Shown here: positions 1-6,092 of the stretch, piece by piece
How the letters are laid out: every line of letters begins with the position of its first letter
How positions within the stretch are numbered: position 1 is the stretch's first letter
Source: Chloroflexota bacterium
GTDB lineage: Bacteria > Chloroflexota > Dehalococcoidia > Lucifugimonadales > Lucifugimonadaceae
Length of the DNA: 6,519 bases
Reading direction: 5' to 3'
NCBI GenBank assembly: GCA_016210435.1
Contig: JACQUF010000029.1
Coordinates: 1 to 6,519, forward strand
The notes under the pieces: model-generated
The model's database searches: none
What the model saw: only the letters and a program-made list of their open reading frames with translations
Told to the model about the DNA's origin: nothing
Position numbers and translations under genes: made by a program

Positions 1-2
1 GA

Positions 3-416
3 GCGCTTCAGCGGCTTCGGCCACAGGCGCCGCCTGCGACCAGGAAGGCGATCCTGCACGGCGACTTCTGGCCCGGCAACACACTCTGGCTCCGGGGGCG
101 GTTGACAGGCGTAGTCGACTGGGAGAATCCGTGGATCGGGAATCCTGCGATGGACGTGAGTTACTGCCGGCAGGACCTGGCGATCTTGTTCGACGTGGAA
201 GTCGCAGACAGATTCCTGTCGCGTTACGAACGGACCGCCGGGCGGCGCATCGACGATTGCGTGTTCTGGGACCTGATCGCGGTCACGCGTGCCTTGCCCG
301 AGATAGAACATTGGCTTCTGGGTTATCACGACCTTGGAAGGAGCGATATCTCACCCGCGCTCATGCGTGAGCGCCACCGTGCATTCATGGATCAGGCGCT
401 GAGCCGCGCGGCGTGA
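3..416 (+). CDS. APH-family phosphotransferase, C-terminal part (5' truncated by window edge)
   Basis: The reading frame is open from base 3 and ends at TGA 414-416, giving 137 visible residues. It contains the Brenner-type catalytic loop HGDFWPGNTL (codons at 57-86; Asp at 63-65, Asn at 78-80), followed 11 residues later by VVDWENP, whose Asp (117-119) is the metal-binding equivalent of kinase DFG. The spacing is typical of the aminoglycoside phosphotransferase/choline kinase/homoserine kinase fold (APH, Pfam PF01636), which transfers phosphate from ATP to a small-molecule hydroxyl in the cytoplasm. The helical C-terminal part (GNPAMDVSYCRQDLAILF and onward) also fits. The N-lobe and the start lie outside the window. 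TTG at 102 is not a credible start because it falls between the two catalytic motifs. The substrate cannot be deduced; many members annotated this way are not resistance enzymes. The gene converges on the Clp-N gene, with 65 bp between stops and no clear terminator hairpin plus T-tract. Confidence 0.9.
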   Translation, partial: ALQRLRPQAPPATRKAILHGDFWPGNTLWLRGRLTGVVDWENPWIGNPAMDVSYCRQDLAILFDVEVADRFLSRYERTAGRRIDDCVFWDLIAVTRALPEIEHWLLGYHDLGRSDISPALMRERHRAFMDQALSRAA

Positions 417-481
417 TCTGGGCCGCCTTTTTCCGTACTAGCCTGCGCCCGCCGGCACCCCCGAAAACAGGCGGATACCCC

Positions 482-1147
482 TTACAGCAGCACGAGCTGC
501 CGTTCAGTTTTGCCTTCCCGGATGATGAATGAGGCGCCTGGCGTCTGCTGGACTTCGGCGATCAACAAGCCCAGCTTGACCGAGCGACGCAGCACTTCCA
601 GCACCGTCATGTGTTCGCGCTCGGCCAGTTGCTCGACTTCCCGGAACAGATTCTCCGGGAGCGCAAGGTTGTACCGCTTCACTTTCCCCTTGCCGTCGGC
701 CGGTTTGAAGATGATGGCGATTACTTGAGCGCGGGCCAGCTCGTAGGTGACGTCGAACTTCTCTGACAGGATTTTGGCAACCGTGCCTTCCTCCTGGCGG
801 AGCATCGCCAGCAGGAAATGCTCCTGGCCGATGTAGTGGCACTTGAGGCCCTCAGCCTCGTCAGCGGCCATGTCGAATACCTGACTGGCCTGCGGCGAAT
901 ATTCGATCTCCCCGCGGACAGCCTTCGATCCCGGGGTCAATCGCGATTCGACAGAGGCGCGCAAGGCGTCAAGATCCACGCCCAGGTTGTTGAGGGTTGC
1001 AGTCGCCAGGCCCGTGCCTTCTCGCAGCATCCCGAGGAGGATGTGCTCCGGGTCGGCGGTTGCATGCCTGAGGCGGAGAGCTTCCTGTACGGTGAAGACC
1101 AAGGCCTGGCGCACGCGCGGTGTATACCGGTCCTCAGAGCTGGTCAT
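482..1147 (-). CDS. Clp N-domain protein fused to a ribbon-helix-helix DNA-binding module
   Basis: This 221-residue cytoplasmic protein begins at ATG 1147-1145, behind a strong GGAGGA. A longer frame reaching 1276 would add 43 residues encoded by the promoter region and has no RBS, so it was not used. Residues about 8-70 and 82-145 are the two repeats of the Clp N domain (Pfam PF02861). Hallmarks are YTPRVRQAL...ADPEHILLGMLREGTG in the first and YSPQASQVF...YIGQEHFLLAMLRQEEG in the second. The family normally captures substrates or adaptors for ClpA/ClpC AAA+ unfoldases, but there are no Walker motifs or AAA+ domain here. Residues 157-197 (KRYNLALPENLFREVEQLAE, then HMTVLEVLRRSVKLGL) read as a beta strand and two helices of a MetJ/Arc/CopG ribbon-helix-helix. 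The tail FIIREGKTERQLVLL looks like a beta hairpin. Inference: a dimeric DNA-binding regulator with a Clp-type sensor or docking domain, possibly acting on its own promoter. It could alternatively be a ClpC adaptor. Confidence 0.88.
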   Translation of the reverse strand: MTSSEDRYTPRVRQALVFTVQEALRLRHATADPEHILLGMLREGTGLATATLNNLGVDLDALRASVESRLTPGSKAVRGEIEYSPQASQVFDMAADEAEGLKCHYIGQEHFLLAMLRQEEGTVAKILSEKFDVTYELARAQVIAIIFKPADGKGKVKRYNLALPENLFREVEQLAEREHMTVLEVLRRSVKLGLLIAEVQQTPGASFIIREGKTERQLVLL

Positions 1148-1152
1148 GCGGA

Positions 1153-1158
1153 TCCTCC
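1153..1158 (-). promoter_or_regulatory. Shine-Dalgarno of the Clp-N/RHH gene
   Basis: The minus strand reads GGAGGA, then five bases (TCCGC), then ATG at 1147. This near-perfect SD fixes the start at 1147 and argues against the upstream in-frame start at 1276. Confidence 0.8.
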
Positions 1159-1167
1159 ATATTTGAG

Positions 1168-1198
1168 ATATACATATGACATATATTATGTGTGTCAG
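1168..1198 (-). promoter_or_regulatory. AT-rich promoter/operator candidate for the Clp-N/RHH gene
   Basis: A block of about 30 bases is strikingly AT-rich in otherwise GC-rich DNA and sits just upstream of the minus-strand SD. On the minus strand CTGACA (1198-1193) is a fair -35. A weak -10, TATGTA (1176-1171), follows with 16-bp spacing, and GTATAT (1173-1168) is another possible -10. On the plus strand the block holds the direct repeat ACATAT at 1172-1177 and 1179-1184 (7-bp period), plus the palindrome CATATG at 1173-1178. Short repeats overlapping a core promoter are what an RHH repressor would need, so autoregulation by the downstream gene is plausible but unproven. Exact -10/-35 assignment is uncertain. 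Confidence 0.42.
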
Positions 1199-1387
1199 CG
1201 CTCCCCGGACGCAAGGGGCGAGACAATGGACCGTCGCAAGGGGTGGGGCCGGCATTGCCGACTCAAATTGAGACACGCAGAACGCGATGCTCGCCGCCGC
1301 GGCGGTGGCGCGGCAGCAATCTGACTCCCGGGCCGCGAGGCAGGCTTACGTAGACGCACGTCGCTTCCGCGAGTAGATTTCTCCACC

Positions 1388-2824
1388 ATGCATACGGGCG
1401 TCGGTCGCGCGGTCAGCCACAGCTTCGTCCGAGGGCTGAAGCTGCCGGCTGCGGTCTCTCTGGTGGCGGCGAACCTGCTACTTGCCGCCTGCGCACCTCC
1501 GCCCGCCGATCTCCAGAGCACGCCAAAGGCGCCGGTCGCAAACGAGACTCCAGTGCCCGTATCGACAATCGCCCAGACAGCAACCCCTACGCTTCCGCCA
1601 CCGACGGCGTTCCCCTCGCCAACGGCATTGCCGTCCCCGACCCCGTCACCATCCGCGGCGACGACCGCTGTCGGCTCTCCGACCCGGGCACCCGTAGCCC
1701 CGACGGCCACCGCACCGGTGACGCCGGCCGCGGCGCAGGCGCCGGCCAGCCCCACCCCGGCGCCAACGCAGCGGCAGACTGCCGACCAGCCTGACGATCA
1801 AGACGGCTATCAGGTTCACTTCCTGTACGTGCTCCCGAGCGACGGCCGTGATGAGGAGCTCGACACGAACGGCTGGATCGCGACGGCCGTCGGCTCGGCC
1901 CAGAAGTGGCTCGAGAAAGAGACGGCTGGAAGGCGCCTCAGCGTCGACACGTTCGGTGGCGAGATCGACATCACGTTCGTGCGTCTCAGCCGCCCGGACG
2001 CCGTCGTCAGTGCATACGACAGCCGCTCTGGCACGACTCGCGAGCCGCTCGTGCGGGTAACCCTCGAAGTCGAGCTGCGCTCCATCGGGTTTGAGCATCC
2101 GCGCAAGGTTTACGCGGTCTACTACGGCGGGGGAAGCGACACCGGGGAGTGCTTCGGGGGATCGTATCCGCCGAGCAGGGTCGGGAACATCGCCATCGCG
2201 AACGTCAAGCTCGGGACGCGGTGCGAGGAGCCTCGCAAGCTGGTCTACGCCGATGGCTCTTACGCGATAGCGGTGGCCAATTTCCACGAGATCTTCCACA
2301 CGCTCGGAGCGGTCGCCCGTTGCGCCCCGCACCACAGCACGGAAAGCGGAGGGCACGTCTCCGACGACCCTCAGGACCTCATGTTCCCGCGCTCGTCCCG
2401 CACGGTACCCCGAGTTGACGTCGCACGCGACGACTATTTCGGCCACGGCAAACCGGCCTGCCTGGACCTCGCCCGAAGCCCCTTCCTGCTGCCCGCGCCG
2501 CCAGATGCGGAGCTTCCGCCCCTCTGGCCGGCCGCGGTCGCCCGTCCCCGCGCCTGCGAGGAGGAACCGACGGCCGGCGCCACGGGATCCGGTCCACGAG
2601 GGGGGATCATCTTCGACAACATGCGCGCCGCCACGATGCAGGTCTTCCAGCTCACCCCGGAAGGCAGGACGCTGCGCGACACGGTTCGACCCTGGACCGC
2701 CTCTTATCAGCAAGGCGCCCAGACGGGGAGCGCCTGGCTCGTCGCGGACGCTAACGGAAAGTGCCTCGCGATATTCGTGTCCGAGAGTACGCTGACGCGT
2801 GCAAGCGTACGCGGCGGCGGCTAG
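1388..2824 (+). CDS. Secreted lipoprotein with zinc-metallopeptidase-like domain and VHL-beta-like C-terminus
   Basis: This 478-residue protein starts at ATG 1388; no good SD precedes it, but the start places a basic segment (R7, R15, K18) ahead of a hydrophobic core (19-32) and a canonical lipobox L32-A33-A34-C35. Export by Sec or Tat and lipidation at C35 are therefore expected. Residues 36-138 form a Pro/Thr/Ala/Ser-rich stalk. The globular part starts near GYQVHFLYVLP (140-150). H300-E-I-F-H304-TLG is a zinc-binding HExxH with the metzincin-like following Gly307. The next histidines are H315/H316 in CAPHHS, then GGH323, and DLM332 could be a Met-turn. The third zinc ligand is not at the usual metzincin position (310 is Ala), so it may be H315 or H316. 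Residues about 405-466 resemble the VHL beta domain. Cysteines at 255, 279, 312, 358, 390 and 459 could form disulfides outside the cell. Inference: surface peptidase; activity and substrate unknown. The next lipoprotein gene follows after 129 bp, probably in the same transcript. Confidence 0.88.
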   Translation: MHTGVGRAVSHSFVRGLKLPAAVSLVAANLLLAACAPPPADLQSTPKAPVANETPVPVSTIAQTATPTLPPPTAFPSPTALPSPTPSPSAATTAVGSPTRAPVAPTATAPVTPAAAQAPASPTPAPTQRQTADQPDDQDGYQVHFLYVLPSDGRDEELDTNGWIATAVGSAQKWLEKETAGRRLSVDTFGGEIDITFVRLSRPDAVVSAYDSRSGTTREPLVRVTLEVELRSIGFEHPRKVYAVYYGGGSDTGECFGGSYPPSRVGNIAIANVKLGTRCEEPRKLVYADGSYAIAVANFHEIFHTLGAVARCAPHHSTESGGHVSDDPQDLMFPRSSRTVPRVDVARDDYFGHGKPACLDLARSPFLLPAPPDAELPPLWPAAVARPRACEEEPTAGATGSGPRGGIIFDNMRAATMQVFQLTPEGRTLRDTVRPWTASYQQGAQTGSAWLVADANGKCLAIFVSESTLTRASVRGGG

Positions 2825-2953
2825 CAGGGAAGCTGCCGGGGCGGCGGGCGATGGCGGTTTGAAAAACCCGCGCGCCGAGTTCGGGAAGACCGCCGGGCGA
2901 TCGCGGAAAGCGCCGTAGGCGGCCAATGCCTCCTACGGGTAAATTCCTACATC

Positions 2954-5890
2954 GTGCCCACGTTCGAACCAGACATCGCCCGCGCGCTGAGAGCGCTTCG
3001 CTTCGGACTGCCAGCCGGTATCTTACTGTTTGCCACGGCGGCGGTATTCACGGCGTGCGCGCGCCCCGCCACCACGGATCAGGCCCAGCCGACGCAAGTC
3101 TCCAGCGAGACGCCGGCGCAAGGTTCACCGCCCGTCGTCCAGACAGCTGCCACCCAACCGTCTCCGCAGACTGCGTCCGCAACGCAGGCTTCACCCACCG
3201 CCCGCCCTTCGACCCGGCAGACTTCGACCCCTGCCGAGCCTCCAACAAAACCCGTCCTTGCTACCACACCGGTCCCGGCGCAGAGTCCAATACCAACCCC
3301 GACTCGAACGCCGGCTCCAACCCGGACACCGCAAATCGCTCCTGAGCCGCCGCCGCTATCAAAGCGAGAAATCAAGTTCACGGTGCGCGTGCCGGATAAC
3401 ACGCCTGCGAATACGCCGGTCAGGCTTCTCCTGATGCCGTTCACCGACTGGGAGTGGACCGAACACATCACCATGACCGACAAAGGCGGGGGGATCTGGA
3501 CTGCCACTGCGAAGTTGGAAGAAGCCGCACTCGTCCACTACGCGTATGACATCTGGGACGAGCGGGAGTGGAGCGAGTTTCAGGACAAGCGGGAGGCTGC
3601 CGCGAGGGAAGTCCCGGTGCAGCGTCGTCTCCTCCACGTGTCGGCCGACGTCAAGAGTGTCTCGGATGTGGTGGCGGCATGGCGCAAGCAGCCCTTTGCG
3701 GGCCAGGTCGGAACGATCCTCGGCCGCGTCGCCGATGCATCAGGCGCCGCGGTCGTCGACTCTGAAGTCACGGTTGCCGGTTTGCACACGGCTACGGACT
3801 GGGATGGTCGATTCCGCGTGGAAGTCGTTGCCGGTACCCAGCGCGTGACCGTCTACCGTGCCGATGGCGCCTACAAGCCGGCTTCGATAGCGGTTGAGGT
3901 CCCGGCCGGTGGCGAGGTAACGGCTAATCTGTCCGTGGAACCTGCGGCCAAGGTTCCCGTGACATTTCGAGTGCAGCTTCCGGCAGGCACGCCCGAAGAC
4001 CTGGAAATTCGACTGGCGGGCAGCATGCGCCAGCTTGGCTCGTGGAGGGGCGACGTCAATACGCCATATGTCATGGGCGGCTCGTCCGATCTCCCGGTCT
4101 TGAAGCGGACGGGCCCAGACACTGCCGAGGGTGTGTTCCTGCTCCGCGAGGGCAGCTACATTCAGTACTTCTATACGCTGACGTCCGAGGGGCAGGGCCG
4201 GGAATGGGGTGGACCCCCTTGGAACCAGCGTTTCCGCACCATGGTGGTCGGGAGCGTGCCGCAAACGCGCGCCGATCGCGTCGCTTCCTGGAAGAATCCA
4301 GACTGGCCGACGATCACGTTCAGGGCGACCGTCCCGCCGAATACACCCGAAGGCGTGCCCATCATCTTCGAGATGGGCCCGAGCCACAGGCTGACCAGGA
4401 CCGGACCTCGTACCTGGCAGCTGTCGATTAGCTCAGTGCCGAATTCGAACTTCCGATATCGCTATCTGCTTGGCGGCGATGGCATCGGGGCGGACAGCAG
4501 CGGTGGGCTCGAAGGTGAGGGCTTCCGGACCGCCCGACTCGGCACGAAGGACGTCGTTGTCGACGATGTAATTACACGGTGGGCGAATCTGCCTGCGGTC
4601 TCCGAAGCAGGGCAGGGCGCACGCGTCCGAGTCACATTCAATGCAAGCGTGCCGCATGCGACGCCCGTGAATGCGAATGTCAGATGGGTGCCGGATGGCG
4701 CGCCAGCGGTCTCGATGCAGGCAACAGGGGGCAACCCATGGCTGTACCGGGCGGAAGTCGAACTGCCGGCGGGAACTCCGGTCTCGTATCGCATCGATCT
4801 TGAAGGCGGGCAAAACACTCGTGGCCCGACGCGTCACGCGACCCCCCGATACGCCGGCGAGGTTTTCAACGACTGGGTGGGCGCATGGGAGGGCAGCGTA
4901 GGCAAGGGCGGCGGGACGCGGCCTGGTTACCTCGCCGGGTACTACACGCCTGACTTCTGGAGCCCGAATTTCCTGTCACTGTCCGACACTACATTCGCAA
5001 GCATCGCGGCGCACAACGGAAACCTCGTCGCGGTCTCTTCCGTGTGGAGCTATGGCCGGATCAAGCCGTCGCCAGTCATCGAGCCGCGCGCGGTTGAAGC
5101 GCCATCGGTGCTAACCCCCCGAAAAGAGATCCTCGATCAGATTGCGATCGCCCGCCGTCACGGCTTGCAGGTCCTCCTGGCGCCCCAGTTCAACATGGAG
5201 ATGTCGCCGGGCGGCATCAACGCGCTGAACGATAACTCGACGAAATGGTGGAACGAGTGGCTCACACAGGCAGAACGCCTGTGGATGTGGAACGCTCAGA
5301 TAGCGCAGGAGACGAACGCCGAAATGCTGCTCCTGCCGGGTTTCGTGTTCCACGTGTTCGCGCAGCCGTGGGCGTTCGAATCCCCGGAAGCATTCAAGGC
5401 CTTCGACGACAGGGTCGCTGCGCTGGTCGCGCAGGTGCGGACGGTCTACAAGGGCAAGGTCCTGATCAGCGGCGGGGTCCGGGAATCGCAGGTTCCGGGG
5501 CTCGCGGACTATGTCGGCGTCACGACCTACGACACCGGACACCCGGAACTGCCTGCGTCCGCGACGGTCCAGCAGTGGCGTGAGGCCTACGAGAAGCTAT
5601 TCGCCGAGAAGCTGGATCCGATTCATGACCGGTGGGGGAAGCCGGTCTTCTTCTACACGATCCACCTGCCATCACAGAAGGACGACCCGGAACCCGGCGG
5701 CCAGTCGCTTCAGGCGCGCCGTCTCGAAGGATTGATGCAGGCCCTTGACACGCGACCCTGGGTCGCCGGCTCAATGTCCTGGGCGTACGGCATGGTCCCC
5801 GCGCCACTGGCCCAGAGCGATGGTCTCCGCGGCCGGCTGGCCGAGGCCGTGCTGGCCAAGTACTACGGCAGGTTCACCGGCGCAGATTAA
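2954..5890 (+). CDS. Large multidomain lipoprotein: starch-binding-like modules plus GH113-like TIM barrel
   Basis: This 978-residue protein starts at GTG 2954, the only start that keeps the basic n-region (R10, R13, R16) and hydrophobic core (17-34); the SD is weak. The signal ends in VFTAC, with C35 as likely lipidation site; Phe at -3 is not canonical. Residues 36-136 are a Pro/Thr/Gln-rich stalk. Module 1 (139-245) is CBM20-like, with FTVRVPDNTPANTPVRLLL and aromatic W165, W167 and W182. Residues 252-329 match a carboxypeptidase-regulatory-like beta sandwich (GRVADASGAAV...TDWDGRFRVEV). Three further CBM20-like modules follow (334-447, 452-546, 556-648). Residues 656-975 form a probable (beta/alpha)8 barrel: SVWSYGRI (696-703), HGLQVLLAPQFNME (736-749), KVLISGG (835-841), ADYVGVTTYD (851-860), KPVFFYTIHLPS (896-907) and SMSWAYG (940-946). 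The layout recalls GH113-type hydrolases. However, the strand-4 and strand-7 positions where Glu is expected read LLLPGFVFH and FFYTIH, so it may bind rather than cleave glycans. The stop is shared with a converging minus-strand frame. Confidence 0.85.
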   Translation: MPTFEPDIARALRALRFGLPAGILLFATAAVFTACARPATTDQAQPTQVSSETPAQGSPPVVQTAATQPSPQTASATQASPTARPSTRQTSTPAEPPTKPVLATTPVPAQSPIPTPTRTPAPTRTPQIAPEPPPLSKREIKFTVRVPDNTPANTPVRLLLMPFTDWEWTEHITMTDKGGGIWTATAKLEEAALVHYAYDIWDEREWSEFQDKREAAAREVPVQRRLLHVSADVKSVSDVVAAWRKQPFAGQVGTILGRVADASGAAVVDSEVTVAGLHTATDWDGRFRVEVVAGTQRVTVYRADGAYKPASIAVEVPAGGEVTANLSVEPAAKVPVTFRVQLPAGTPEDLEIRLAGSMRQLGSWRGDVNTPYVMGGSSDLPVLKRTGPDTAEGVFLLREGSYIQYFYTLTSEGQGREWGGPPWNQRFRTMVVGSVPQTRADRVASWKNPDWPTITFRATVPPNTPEGVPIIFEMGPSHRLTRTGPRTWQLSISSVPNSNFRYRYLLGGDGIGADSSGGLEGEGFRTARLGTKDVVVDDVITRWANLPAVSEAGQGARVRVTFNASVPHATPVNANVRWVPDGAPAVSMQATGGNPWLYRAEVELPAGTPVSYRIDLEGGQNTRGPTRHATPRYAGEVFNDWVGAWEGSVGKGGGTRPGYLAGYYTPDFWSPNFLSLSDTTFASIAAHNGNLVAVSSVWSYGRIKPSPVIEPRAVEAPSVLTPRKEILDQIAIARRHGLQVLLAPQFNMEMSPGGINALNDNSTKWWNEWLTQAERLWMWNAQIAQETNAEMLLLPGFVFHVFAQPWAFESPEAFKAFDDRVAALVAQVRTVYKGKVLISGGVRESQVPGLADYVGVTTYDTGHPELPASATVQQWREAYEKLFAEKLDPIHDRWGKPVFFYTIHLPSQKDDPEPGGQSLQARRLEGLMQALDTRPWVAGSMSWAYGMVPAPLAQSDGLRGRLAEAVLAKYYGRFTGAD
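3368..4897 (+). repeat. Four tandem diverged beta-sandwich modules within the large lipoprotein
   Basis: Four units lie at about 3368-3688, 3953-4294, 4307-4591 and 4619-4897, with the carboxypeptidase-regulatory-like domain (3707-3940) between the first and second. Each unit opens with the same pattern, a strand ending in VP or LP and then xxTP: FTVRVPDNTPANTPV, VTFRVQLPAGTPEDL, ITFRATVPPNTPEGV and VTFNASVPHATPVNA. Each closes with a short acidic/hydrophobic stretch and a conserved Trp: VVAAWRKQP, RVASWKNPD, VITRWANLP and WVGAWEGSV. This indicates internal duplication of a carbohydrate-binding-like module (CBM20 superfamily by resemblance) followed by strong divergence, since repetition is seen in protein rather than DNA. 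Length varies from about 93 to 114 residues. Confidence 0.72.
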
Positions 5891-6075
5891 GCCGTCCTGT
5901 CCCCGAGATACGGCGTCAGGTGGCGAAGGTCCTCGATGAACCGTGCCATATCGAGTCGGCGGGTCGCGTCGTCCGGCGCGCGCAGGATCGAGGACGGGTG
6001 GATGCCATCGCCTGCGATATCGTCGCCGGCGCGGGCACTCGCACCGCCGCCAGCCACGCGGCTAAAATCGGCGTC
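5887..6075 (-). pseudogene. Possible 3' remnant of a minus-strand gene
   Basis: The minus strand has an open frame of about 62 codons with strongly GC-rich third positions, ending at TAA (5889-5887). It is interrupted upstream by TGA at 6078-6076, just 5' of the neighbouring RBS. The residues look protein-like: GDDIAGDGIHPSSIL, then RLDMARFIEDLRHLTPYLGD. Its stop falls in TTAA 5887-5890, which also supplies the stop of the large lipoprotein on the other strand, giving true tail-to-tail convergence. No SD was found for a short version starting at GTG 6057 or ATG 5949. The best reading is the C-terminal end of a gene whose 5' part was lost or replaced by the dehydratase gene; a small intact gene or chance open frame remains possible. 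The family is not recognised. Confidence 0.35.
6063..6068 (+). promoter_or_regulatory. Candidate -10 element for the dehydratase gene
   Basis: TAAAAT matches the TATAAT consensus at five of six positions and is the only AT-rich hexamer in its surroundings. It lies 24 bp before the ATG at 6093, predicting a leader of about 18 bases that contains the SD. No convincing -35 is seen at the expected spacing (around 6040-6046 the sequence is GC-rich). Confidence 0.4.
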
Positions 6076-6082
6076 TCACAAA

Positions 6083-6088
6083 GGGAGG
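6083..6088 (+). promoter_or_regulatory. Shine-Dalgarno of the dehydratase gene
   Basis: GGGAGG within AAAGGGAGG lies four bases before ATG 6093. It is a strong SD and fixes the start of this gene. Confidence 0.75.
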
Positions 6089-6092
6089 CGCC

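Noticed and set aside
417..481. Possible bidirectional terminator between the converging phosphotransferase and Clp-N genes
   Set aside because: Only a five-base pair of arms (GCCTG/CAGGC) around a long loop is visible; the T-run lies before it rather than after.
1262..1272. Palindrome CTCAA-A-TTGAG in the divergent intergenic region
   Set aside because: It is short enough to occur by chance, and no well-placed promoter for either gene overlaps it.
1148..1276. In-frame 43-residue N-terminal extension of the Clp-N/RHH protein
   Set aside because: It would translate the AT-rich promoter block and the SD itself. It has no RBS, and the Clp N domain begins right after the ATG at 1147.
1195..1755. 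186-codon minus-strand frame rich in Gly/Val/Ala
   Set aside because: It is the antisense image of the Pro/Thr-rich stalk; low complexity follows from the opposite strand.
2854..2871. Hairpin GCGGTTT-GAA-AAACCCGC between the two lipoprotein genes
   Set aside because: The stem is about seven pairs with a bulged C and no T-tract, so it does not qualify as an intrinsic terminator. Read-through to the second gene remains likely.
1646..2926. 426-codon open frame on the minus strand
   Set aside because: It is antisense to the metallopeptidase lipoprotein; Arg/Gly/Ala-rich composition without domains is typical of GC-rich shadow frames.
2926..3345. 139-codon plus-strand frame with ATG just before the large lipoprotein
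   Set aside because: It is out of frame with the signal peptide and lipobox, and its product has no recognisable features.
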